DNA from: Bigelowiella natans CCMP2755
Taxonomy: Eukaryota; Cercozoa; Chlorarachniophyceae
Direction of reading: 5' to 3'
Assembly (NCBI GenBank): GCA_000320545.1
Contig: ADNK01001574.1
Location: 1 to 52,500, forward strand
Length of the DNA: 52,500 nt
The notes under the pieces were generated by a model. That model had not been told where the DNA came from. It made no database searches and saw only the letters and a list, made by a program, of their open reading frames with translations. Of the stretch, positions 32,112 to 43,277 are shown one piece after another. The translations under genes and the position numbers were made by a program. Position 1 is the first letter of the stretch. Each line of letters opens with the position of its first letter.

Positions 32112-33930
32112 ATGACGACGAAGTATGCTATGCCTCTGATAATTTGTGATATCTTCCTTGTTTTAGAAGTATGGTTTGTGTGATTATTCGTTTGTAGGCC
32201 TGCCCCCGAAGAAACGACAACAAATGAAGTCGCTGCTGTCCGTTATCCAATCACGGGAAGCAGTTCCTGGTTTAAGAGACTCCATGTAAGTTTTTAGGCC
32301 AACGATAGAAACCTAACCATGCCACCGACGATGAAGACGATCATAAGGGAGGAAACACTCCGATGTATGTTCGTTGCTGATCTCTCGCAAACACCTTCTT
32401 CTTCTTCTTCTTCTTCTTCTTTGTCTTCTACGTATTGTCGTAGGCATTCATCGCAAGAGGCAGGCCGTGCAACGGGGGTTGCATCAACAATTTCCCATAA
32501 CGACACGCTACAAATGATGAAGAAGGATCGTAGCAGCAGCAGCAACAACAATAACAACAATAGTAGTAATGATAGTAATAATGGTACGTTGAAAGGGAGA
32601 TCACCTTTGGCAGACGTTACTCAGAAAGCTAGCAAAGGAGGAGGGGGGGGAGAAGGAGGAGGTGACGCGAGAGGAAAAGAAGACGGAGGAGGAGGAGAAG
32701 GAGGAGGAAGCAACGACAACAAATTAAGGTTCGTCTCCGATAATAAGCAGCCCAAAGAATAAAGTACAAAAACATGAACAACACACATACGGAGGAAGGA
32801 ATTCGGAATAGTTCTCAAAGACAATAGCTGTGGGAAAGTGCCAGATTGTTCCATAAATTCCAACCACCAAAACGCCAAAACGTCCTTTTATCATTTTGGC
32901 AGATTCTTCCTCTTTTTCCTCATGATCTCCGTACTGTGATAGATAGAAATAAGCGCTGCTATTTCATTGGCCATCCACAACAGGCATTCCCGTGGGCGCA
33001 GTCGTGGAGCTCTTACAACGGATAATAATAACCGATCTCCTCGCAGTAGAAGCCACTCAAGATCTCGTAGTAGCAGAGGTAGTAGTAGTAGTAGTAGCAG
33101 TGGTGGTAGTTTTAAGTCTAGTTAGTGGTAGTATCCATAGCAGCTGTCTGTAGGGGAGGGGAGGAAAGGAAGAATACAAAGCACGAGGAGGAGTCGTTCT
33201 GCTGCCATCTACCACCCCGCTGCTTTGCGTATTTAACGATACTAGGTGTATGGTAATAGTAGCTTGCAGAGATGTGGCTTTGGGAATCGTCGTCGTCTTC
33301 GTCTATCTCTTTTAATCCGCCATCATCATCGTTATCATTATCATTGTTAGGTAAAAGTAAGGGTGGTGGTGGTAACGGTGATAGAATCGTGGCAGCACCA
33401 AACCAACAGCCGTTTGAGATCAAAATGAGTGAGGTCGTGGGTTCTCAGCAGCAGCAGCAGCATCATCGTCCTATTGTCAACATCAAAGCAGGTGACAGCA
33501 GCAGAAGAAGGAAAAGAAGAGGAAAAAAAAAACAAACTAAAACCTGATGAGACGCTATGTAAAGAGGCGGGGAGATCGAAGCTTTTATTTCTCATGCAAC
33601 CCAATTAACGCAACATCCACATAACCAAGAAATGCTTGTTTGTTATAATATTAACATACAAATACGTATGCATACATGTTCGTGGTTGTTTGCTGCTTGA
33701 TTATATGAATAGAGGCCTCCTTGTGAAGTGAATCGTCATCTATCTACATTCTGTCGTCATCATCATCCTTCTCACGCAACAACCAATAGGACCTGCGGAA
33801 ACGCCATTCCCCACGAAAAGTAGGACATCGTCAACTAATCATAGGACCGACGATAATAAGCTGCCGCCATCATCATCCTCCTCCGGAATCATGCCGAATC
33901 CGGTTAAAGGTTTGTATCGCTCTTCCTCTG

Positions 33931-33979
<49 letters not shown>

Positions 33980-35721
33980 ACACACACACACACACACAAA
34001 CAAATCCTTCTTCCTCGGATGCCATCATCCTCTTCTGTCACAAATTGACTACTAATATGAATATCATGCTGATGGTGATGATGATTCTGATGTGTATAGG
34101 CTACAACAACAACTCCAAGATTCCATTGATCGTCAGCGAGCAGCCACAGCAGCAACAACGACAGCAACATCGTCATCATTATCTACGCGGCCATAGAGCT
34201 CCCAACTATGACAACATGATCAGTAGCAATAATCTCCACACGCGGCTTCAGCAGCCGATAATACTAAACAGCGGTATAAATCTAGACGACCAGCTGCTGC
34301 ACACGGGGGGGGGCAGCACCCTCATTACCACATCAACCCAGCCCGGTAATAATACAAGCTCTTCACATAGCAATGAAGCACATCCAATGCAGCCACGGCC
34401 TAATCACCACCAGCAGGTAAAAAAGAAGATCAAACGCTACTCACTGAATAACCACAGGAGGAGGAGGTTGAGGGGGGGTAGGAAGAGAATGGGAGTTGGC
34501 AAAAAAGGAACAGAGATATTATGATAGCAGAAATAGGATGTGGCCAACAGCACAATGTTTGACAAAATAACCAATCGATTCTTCGGTTGATTAAGCAACA
34601 GCTGCAACGCCGATTGATAGTTATTGCTTAAATAGTGAGACAGTATTAGCAAGTATATGATTACATTTTCTTATGACAAAAGTTGTGTGATTCTACACTC
34701 AGCAGCCGCGCGATCATAATCATCATCAAGCCCGAGGCGAGTCGTCTCCGATAAGTCTCGTCATCGATAAGGCAACCAGTATGCCGACCGCCACAAACAA
34801 TGGGGAGGCGAATAGACATTCTCATAACCACCGCTACGGTAACAAGGAAAGCGTGAGAAAGGGGGGGGGGATGGAAGGGGGGGCGGAAGAAGAAACAGAA
34901 AATCCTGACGCATCGAAGAGCAAGCGAAAAAAATGAAAAACGAATACTATACAAAGTGACTCAGTCCGTAGTACGAAAGTGGGGAAGATATTGATTGAGT
35001 TGCTGCCAATTATTATGTATTCTATTCTGATAAACAGCGGGAAATAGATGTAGCAGTATTCCTAGTGAGTGGGGTCCTTCTTCATCATCGTGATACCGAA
35101 TAAATTAAATAAAGAATATGTATTTTAGAGGCCTGTAGCGACAACGCAAATAGCAGCAACAACAGCCAGCAACCTAGTCACATGGTAAGGAAAGTAGCGT
35201 CATTACTATTAAAAATCGTGGATATTGTGGTGATGCTGCTGCTACTGCTGAGAGCACCATACTGCTAAATGCCACGCAGCAAAGCGCACATGCTTACTAA
35301 TATCGTCTACTTCCTCCTCATCCTCATCAGCGTCTTTTGTTGTGTGGTTGATGTTAATCAGAACAACCACCATCGAGGCCGGAGGTCTCGGGTAGTATCA
35401 ATCGATGCATTCGACAAAGTCCTGACGAGGAATAGGTCCGATTTCGCTGCTGTGTGTCGTTGTAGGCTTCTCCTGTTCGCGTGCTTAGATTCTTGATTGC
35501 GAGAGAAGGAGAGGCGGGGTGCTTGTCATGTCGCCACACATGTGACAATGATGACTACTTTTCAAACGTCGTGATATGAGAACTCCTTTGAGTTCCTCAG
35601 AATCCTTCAACACCCGTGTTTACACTGCGCCAAAATTGGCAGACGTCTCGAATATAAACCTACTCTCGCATCATAACTGCTCGTTAAAGTTGTTCGCATG
35701 AATTTTCAGCACTAGTACAAA

Positions 35722-35752
<31 letters not shown>

Positions 35753-36630
35753 GTCACCACCTGATTCTTGTTACTATCACTCCAAATCTCCCCGAGCATT
35801 TTTGGTCGATCAGCAAATTCCTTAGATCGTTCGAAAGTACACTAAAAAGAACCCTTTTATTTAATTTTACTTTCCCCTCCCCCTTTCACCTCTCCTCAGA
35901 ACACACCGAAGACGTAGCATGAGCAATGTGGCCATGCAGCAAGATGATCAAAGAGGGAGCGCAGCAGCCCCAAGAATAGACAAGATACTCTTCTCAGAAT
36001 CTGCAGATTCGATAAGAAGCTTTGGGAGGCTATCCGAGCAGGCACATAATAATAATAATAATAATGACGGGAAGGACAACATGCAACGCCTCTCCCGTTT
36101 TAGAGAATCGAAAGGTCAATCAACGAATAAGAGGAATGAAAGGAAGAAGACCGTGGTGACGACGATAAATATAGATTATATTGGCTGTGGCTCGGTAGCC
36201 AAATCACTCCTACTTCTTGAAATACCCGCCTGTCTGTTGTCGTGTGATCTGCTTACGTGTGGGTGTTTGTGCGTGTGCGTGTGTGTGTGTGTGTGTGTTT
36301 GTGGATGTTCAATCTTGGTTTGCATCTTATTGATGGGTGGCTCTGGCAATGGTGCTGCTGTAACAGATTGGCCGCGGGCGAAATCGTCGGTTGTGAACTC
36401 AATTTCTACGTATGGACAACGATCAAGCTCCTTCATGAGGCCTAGCGTCGGATCAGAAGCAGGTTTGGGAAAATTTTATTCAATGATTGTAAGGATGGTG
36501 ATAATGAGGAGAATGGGGGGGGGCAAGGATGTGACTATTAGTGGATGCAAGTTGACTAAAATTAATGTTTCTTTTAGGCAATAAAGAGGTGCAGAGGCAT
36601 GATATCGACCAAATGTTTAATGATCTCTGA
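32112..36630 (+). CDS. Low-complexity Gln/Asn/His/Ser-rich protein, multi-exon, 5' part unresolved
   Basis: Phase-consistent exons: 33351-33491, 33790-33909, 34100-34416, 34703-34838, 35129-35184, 35362-35391, then after an unresolved junction 35900-36114, 36367-36462, 36578-36630 ending MFNDL-stop. Likely earlier coding: 32198-32285 (PAPEETTTNEVAAVRYP), an ORF ending near 32728 with poly-Asn and Gly/Glu runs (contains GTLKGRSPLADVTQKA), and an exon near 32985-33078. A possible 11-nt first exon starts at ATG 32112. Content is mostly disordered: EQPQQQQRQQH, NHHHQ-type runs, NNHHRGRRSR, but with ordered-looking pieces such as RIDKILFSESADSIRSFG and SISTYGQRSSSFMRP. No domain recognised. It may be the C-terminal half of the PH-domain gene immediately upstream. 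Confidence 0.5.
33933..33998 (+). repeat. (CT)n(CA)n compound microsatellite
   Basis: In the intron 33910-34099 of the low-complexity gene. Confidence 0.95.
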
Positions 36631-37258
36631 GAGTATTATTGTAATCTTTATCTCAACGCAAATGCAGTAGCGCGTGTACGTCTGTGTAGCACCCAATGCA
36701 CCACATGCTGTTCAACAGAGGCACTGCGTACTTGTGCCTCGGTTATGCAAATCGCAACGACAGGCATGCATGTGCAGAATAATCGGGGTAGGGCTCAAGT
36801 GATTACTCGTGCAAGATGTGCGTCATGCATGCATTGTTGCATTGCGCGCTAGCGCGGGCTCGATTTCGACTTTGCGACCAGCATATATTTAGATGTCATG
36901 AACGCTAAACATCGTCGCATCGTAGCCTTCTTGCGCGTTGCGACATTGCAGAGTAGCCACCAAAGCTAGAAAGCAGCATCGTTACTGCTAAAAGCTAATA
37001 ACTAGCAATAAAGGCTGGCGCATTCATCACAAGCCGTGCATGCCTATATATGCACGCGACTTATTATTGTGCCGTAATATTACGCTATAATTATATTATA
37101 CATTAACGAAGACGTATACACATGGCTGACGCCCATTATTAGACCATGACACGCACAGTAGCGGCGCAATTAAGCAGCATGATAATGTGCACGGGAATTG
37201 AATAAGTGGTAGTTCGTTCCTCTAGTATACAATAAAATTGTACATTTAGTCAGCTAGG
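36631..37258. other. Gene-free spacer, CATGCA/GCATGC-rich
   Basis: Tail-to-tail region between the low-complexity gene and PRA1. Recurrent TGCATGCA, GCGCGCTAGCGCG and AT-rich palindromes near 37075-37105. No ORF or RNA gene recognised. Confidence 0.5.
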
Positions 37259-37659
37259 TCATGAGGGGGGGCGAGGTGGAGGCTTCTGCCGTTTAAATAG
37301 CTTACTAGGTTTTGTTGAATCAACCTCTCCCTTCAAAGCTGCTGCCATTCTGCTGCTGCTATTGGGATCTGATGTCTCTAATAAACTATTATTATCATAA
37401 TAATCGCTTCTAATAGTTGCTTCATTTACTACTTGTCCACGTCTTCCGACCATCCAGGACAAGATCTGCAATTTTATGATTATTCCAATGAGGAGGAGGA
37501 GGATGAGGAGGAGGAGGAGGAGGAGGAGGAGGAGGAGGAGGAAGAGGATCAAGATTTGATGAAAATGGAGGGGGAAGCAGCATATCTTTTTGCATACGCA
37601 CACGCACCATAAACACACAGCTACATAATATATGAATTATATATGTAGAGAGAGAGAGA

Positions 37660-37695
<36 letters not shown>

Positions 37696-38705
37696 CTAAA
37701 GCACACCTTTCTGAAACGGCCGCGCAGTTCTGGACGCCTTCATATTCAAAGTAATCATCATCAAATTGACGTTTTTTATTCAAAGAAATCGTCTCGTATC
37801 AGCATCGATCTATTTGTTTGTGCGATAGTCGAATACGGGAACCATAGAAGAGTTGCTTTCTATTTATCTCCTTCCCCTCCCTCCTCATATACTCCCCTCT
37901 TTCGTCGTCGTCGTCTTCTTCATCATCACCATCGTCAAGAGACGCAATAAAATTGACCTAAAACTTGAAAAATAAGGGCGGGGGCGAAGGCTCGCATGTG
38001 CAAATATAGCCAGGCCTGTCCAAACCTACAAGGAATGAAGCGCGTCCGTCACAAAAGAAGTACATCACGAAGCTGAACACACGAGGAGACTTACTATTCC
38101 ATCAAATGCGGATATGAAGCCGAGCTCATATGACACTAAACTCATGAAACTTAGAAGAGCGTAGTTTCCACAGTAGTAGCTCAAATTATCAGATATTCTG
38201 CAGTGAAAGGAGGACAGATCAGGCGCGACAAGATTGGGAAGATACGTGAAACACGCCAACACGCGAATAAGTAAAATGAAAGAATGGGGGCGATGTGCTC
38301 TTATTTGCATTGAAGTGTAATGATGATGATAATGATGATGATGAGAGTGATGGCTGGTGTTAAGTGCGGACGATACATAAGTAGTGCGCTCGTGTTGCTA
38401 CTTAAATACCTTTGGTTGAGTCGCTCTGGGTCTTTCCACGCAGCAGTGTTGAATCGGAACATAAATTCTCGTAACGGTCGGACGCTGCCAAAAGGAAGAA
38501 AGCGCAAGAATGTGACAATTGTGTACATGACAATCATAGTTGTCGCCTTGTACAGTATGGCAATAAGGGAATGATCCGTACTTGATGGATGGAGGAGATT
38601 GGGAGGCAGTAGGGAGTGGGGATCCAACAGCCGCATGCCTTTCACTACTTGTTCTGGAAACTACGACATGACAGCACCAGCAAGCACAGTGAGGGAGAGA
38701 GAAAT

Positions 38706-38746
<41 letters not shown>

Positions 38747-39066
38747 CTTCTCGGAAATCCAATCATGGTGTTTACTGAACTCTCCATAGTACTCTCTCTA
38801 CGATAGGCAAGTTACAAATCCAATTACGTATATATATTCCGGCTCTGCTACCTACCGCTGCTGTGTCTTGATAGAGGATGATTTCTGTCGTCGCCATTTC
38901 CTGCCCCGCCCCTAATCGTGAAGATCTTGCTTCGCACCCAGCGGTTTCGAGAGATTCCCGCCGCCGCTACTGCCGCTACCGCTGCTTTCGCCGCCCCCGC
39001 TATGTTGTTTACCAGCAAAAAAACAACAAATGCGCGAGCAGAGCATCGGCGACGCGGATGATTCAT
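37259..39066 (-). CDS. PRA1-family (prenylated Rab acceptor) protein, 6 exons
   Basis: Exons: 39066-38852, 38484-38410, 38197-38095, 38025-37958, 37737-37707, 37465-37259; 699 nt, 232 aa, all GT-AG and in phase. The core matches PRA1/YIP3: SVRPLREFMFRFNTAAWKDP, ERLNQR, RISDNLSYYCGNYALLSFMS, YELGFIS, then VWTGLAIFAH. Family members are hydrophobic hairpin proteins of ER/Golgi/endosomes that interact with Rab GTPases. The first exon is unusual: an Arg-rich start, a hydrophobic Ala-rich stretch (AFVVFLLVNNIAGAAKAAVA) and a Gly-rich linker, about 70 residues not typical of PRA1. A shorter form could start at ATG 38636. The C-terminal exon is Pro/Lys-rich (FKRQKPPPRPPS). Intron 1 (367 nt) carries a (GA)n tract. 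Confidence 0.82.
37491..37691 (+). repeat. (GGA)n and (GA)n microsatellites in PRA1 intron
   Basis: (GGA)n at about 37491-37544 gives CT-rich sequence on the coding strand just upstream of the exon 37465 acceptor; (GA)n at 37648-37691 lies after the exon 37707 donor. Confidence 0.9.
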
Positions 39067-39186
39067 CCGGAGCGGAGGGGGCTGCCACCACTTCTTCTTC
39101 TTGACTGTGCGAGTGAGAGTTGGATGTTCGTTTGTTTCTTTTTTTTTTGTGTCAATGGCATTATTATTAAGCGGGACATTATCCGG

Positions 39187-39196
39187 TTGTCGCAGG
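39187..39196 (+). promoter_or_regulatory. TTGTCGCAGG motif, candidate regulatory element
   Basis: Lies 121 bp upstream of the PRA1-family start codon, antisense to that gene, and is the closest copy to any start codon. Confidence 0.3.
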
Positions 39197-39894
39197 AAGA
39201 ATGTCGCAGCCTTTTCGGGAAAAGTAGTGTCAAAGCAAAATTACACAGCAGCTTCAGAGCCCAAACTTGCACTGGTGCATGTGTGTGCTCGGTCGTCGAC
39301 GTCACGATGTGCAGTTTGCTTGGTTGAACACACATGGTGAAAGACAACTTTGCACTTGATTTAGTTTTCACAGTTCGCTCACTCACCTCCTTGTGAATGT
39401 CCTTGCTCCGCCAATGAGCCCGGCTAGCCGGTCTGTTTTGTTCTTGGATGGTCGACAGGTTTCATCATGGTTGCTTTCGTTCACTTTGCGACGTGTGCAA
39501 GCTCATGTCATCAAGGCCAGCTAGCTTCATTGCACGCGCGCATGCACAGTCGTGCACCAGTGCAGTGTGGTGGCTGCCGATTGGCGCGTTTTTGCGCCCT
39601 TCGACTTCTTCGATTTGCACTGCTGACTGCGCATGCGTTCCAGAAGTGTGCGCGGCACGTGCAAAACTCTGTCTAGTGCTAGAAATTGCCTCCAGCCAGA
39701 GCACATGCGCTAGCATGGACTGCAAGTAGTAGCAGAGGGCAGCGGAACCCACAACACGCTAGCACCTGCGCACGCGCACACACGACCGCCATGCTAGCAT
39801 GGCAGCCTAGCAGCGACAGATCGGACAGCGGATGACAATGATGACACCTGACATGACTCAAATGGACACAAACCAATGAGACTTGTTGAGCGCT

Positions 39895-40001
39895 GTGGCC
39901 GCTACTTTGCATGCATGGCTACATTAGGATGCCTGTTGAAAAGAAGTGATCCCTTCACTGCGTCCGTCTCACATGTAATTTGTTGCATGCTAGCTGCTAG
40001 C
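39895..40001 (+). repeat. Dispersed repeat, copy 2
   Basis: Alignable with 7905-8002 over about 100 bp; the CCGTCTCACATGT block is identical. Confidence 0.65.
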
Positions 40002-40365
40002 TAGCTTGTGCGCACCACATGCGACATTGAAGAATCTCTAGTTCTAGCTTGCTAGCTCGGTTAGATCGATCTATCTAACCTGCACATGCCACCGGTAAGT
40101 CGCATCAGCATTCCGTCATAGCAAGATAGGAGTGCGATGGAATCAGGAAAAAACACCACAGCTAGTACAGCCGCGATGCACAGTGTGCTGGTGTGCTAGC
40201 TGCGCAATTCGATTGGCTACTACATCAGCAGCACATCACCATGCATATCTAACACTTCGCTATGCACATGCTAGCATGGCTAGGTGACAATCAACTGCAT
40301 TATTTGGTCCAGTAGTCGGCATACGCGCTCCGATCGAGACATTTCTTCGTTATTGTGTTTTCTCA

Positions 40366-40471
40366 ATAATAGACACAGCAATACACTATATATATTATAT
40401 ATATTGTGTATTCGAGCCATACTTATAATAGACACAGCAATACACTATATATATTATATATATTGTGTATT
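40366..40471. repeat. Tandem 59-bp repeat of a near-palindromic AT hairpin
   Basis: Two copies (40366-40412 and 40425-40471) of ATAATAGACACAGCAATACA followed by TATATATA, TTA, TATATATA and TTGTGTATT. Each copy folds back on itself (AATACAC with GTGTATT). Confidence 0.85.
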
Positions 40472-41144
40472 GCATGTCTATCATCTCACTCAATTGCTAG
40501 TCCCGCCCCGCTAAGGACGCTTCTGCATTCGACAACTCTGTCTTCATGATCTTAATCTGTTGGAAGGGAGGGGGAGAAAGAGAGGGAAAGAGAGAAGAAA
40601 GAGGAAACGAGGAAGAAACAAAATAAACAGCTTCTGCATAGTAAATGCATAATGCTGCTTATCTTAAAACACGCTGTGCTTCACATAAATCACCGTACGT
40701 GACTCGTGACTTCAAGCGAAATCCTCTACACCAGCCACCCCCCCCTCATCTCCATTTCCCGCACTTTTCGCGTCCAAATGTTGTACAAGCAGTGACACTC
40801 CATGGTATTCAGAGTGTATCAACAATACCATGCTAACCACAAGTCCGCCACGCAACAATTCCACAACAACACTATCAGGTGGTGTTGAGCTGGTTAGATA
40901 CCGTCTCTATCCAGGATCCGTGTATCGTGAAATCACATGACTGACAATGCTCGTTACACTCGTTTGCTACGAAACCTGTGCCCGTTGTGTGGACATGGTG
41001 ATGAGAAGTTTGTACTCTCCGCTGGGAAACAGTTGGAAGCAGCCTTTCTGGGCTTCATTCCCAACGCCGTAGTATTAGCTGCTTCTTCCCCGGTAGTCCG
41101 ACTACAGCGCATCATCTTCTGATGCGTGATAGAAGATGAACCGA

Positions 41145-42072
41145 TCACAAACGAGCGAACCCCATGACTAAGGGACGATATGATATTGTTTCCTTTCAGA
41201 AAAGGTCCATCGCTCTCATTTATCTTGTCGTTTCCCGCTGTCTCGCTGCGTTGAGCAGACGTAGGTATCGGCAGGTGAGAACGCCCCCGAACACCATCTT
41301 TAGCGCCCGGGATGTAGCTAGCAGCTGTTTTGATGATGCTGCTCTTACTGTTGCCCTTTTCCTTGAGAGCTAAAACAATGAGAATTCTGCTCCACGTACT
41401 ACTCATCAGCTGTGTTAACGCAGAACAAAACACGTACAACAGCACACTCTCACACACGGTCATATATTGCATGTATTTTTTGAATTGGAAAACAACAACT
41501 GAGAAAAGCTGAGAAAATTCCAATACATAGTAGTCGATTCGATAGAAAAGTAGTACCTGACGACTCACTGAAATCACCGAAAACGACTCTGCCAGGTTTC
41601 CCAAAAGAGCATCTTTTAAATCTCGAAGCTCTGCTTTAGGGGGGGGGGTAGATGGGCGGACATGTAATACATATCTAGAGATGCTGCGGTGTAAGTGTGA
41701 ATGGATTTGATCTTCATTCAGACGCTAACCGATTCCGCTGCATCTCGCGAGAAATTAGTTTGACTTCCGACACAAGAATTGGTGTATCTGTCTATTTCAT
41801 CATCATCAGACCGATGTTTGGAGAAACAGCCGGAACCCAGAACACCAAACGGCCATTGGGCGTTAAGGAAGATCCTGTTATTAGTGCAAATGATTACAAA
41901 TGATAAATAGGCTGTTGGCTATGGTAGGATATCATTGACAAAACAATCACTATACAGCCGTTTAAGTAAATAGTACTTGCAAGATCGAGCAAGTGTTTCG
42001 ATATCTCTCCGAACGATGCGTCGTGCTGAAGTTGATAAATATTCGCAAATTGTGTTTGATAATTGACATTAA

Positions 42073-42113
<41 letters not shown>

Positions 42114-42453
42114 ATCATAATACATAACATACACTAATTTTATCTTTCCACGTGGTTAATCACCACCTTTCGATCTGACCCGTTAAAGCGTTCTACTAGC
42201 CTGAATGATACAGATTCAAAGTTAAATCTAAGAGTATGTATGATCTCTTAAAAATACTATTATTTCTTTTGCCCTCAAGGTTCACTGCATACATATATAA
42301 AGACTGCGAGCACTACCGGATTCCTTCTCTGATGCCGTAGGGAGGGTCAGTGATAATGGCGTCAAAGACGGGCCGATTTCGTACAAAAGGCGGAGCGTGA
42401 ATAGAACTTCTTACGATTCCACAGGGAAGGGAAACTCCTATTACGTGCAAGAG

Positions 42454-42501
<48 letters not shown>

Positions 42502-42976
42502 ATCTAATATTATAATGTGTATCTGGGGGGGGAAGGAGGGAGAGTTGGTTTCTATGAAAGATGTAGTAGTACCAAGTTCCTTAAAGTTCTCATCGAAGGA
42601 AGAATTCGTGAGCTTAGAAAGCTTACTACCTATATTTTCGAGCACAGGCAAACGCGCATAGATAGATAATACAAAAAAAGACATTAACAAGCATCATCAC
42701 ACGTGCCCAAATCACGTAGTAGAAACTAACAATAGCTCCAGCTTCTGAGAAGATACGTTGTCACCGATAACAACAAATTACTACCCGAGAAATATCCAAT
42801 GATCCCTCCATTTACATCGGAGCCTATTCGCAGCAGGGGACTTGCGTGAATCATCGTGCTACTGCACCCTCGCACTTTCCACTAGGAATTGCTATCGCTC
42901 GTTAACTAGAGAGGCTATGAAATCTGCAGTTTCATTCTCAAATCCTCCATGCAACCATTAATTTACATCATATTAC

Positions 42977-43010
<34 letters not shown>

Positions 43011-43233
43011 TATCTGTATCTTAGTAGCAGTTGTATGAATCCATCACCGATGGTGTGCGCGCCAAGGTTTGCTGCAGCAAGGAGGAGGGATCCTGTTCCT
43101 TTGGTTTGAACAGTAGAAAAACATACACCAGTAACACTAAATTTAGCAGCAGCAGCAGCATATAAATGCGATTAGGGGTCGATCACATGTCCAGGCACTT
43201 ATCTGGTCAGAAAACTTCACACACAGACACACA

Positions 43234-43277
<44 letters not shown>

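Larger units (their letters stand above)
39067..41144. other. Gene-free spacer, CATG/CTAG-rich, with AT palindrome repeats
   Basis: No convincing gene. 39187-39196 carries the TTGTCGCAGG motif, and ATGTCGCAG follows at about 39201. 39895-40001 is the second copy of a dispersed repeat. 40366-40471 is a 59-bp tandem repeat. Short open frames at 39448-39752 on both strands are composition artefacts. Confidence 0.5.

Noticed and set aside
39448-39752. Overlapping 93- to 95-codon ORFs on both strands rich in Ala, Cys, Ser
   Set aside because: They occur in GC-richer CATG/GCATGC spacer where stops are rare by composition; no family resemblance.
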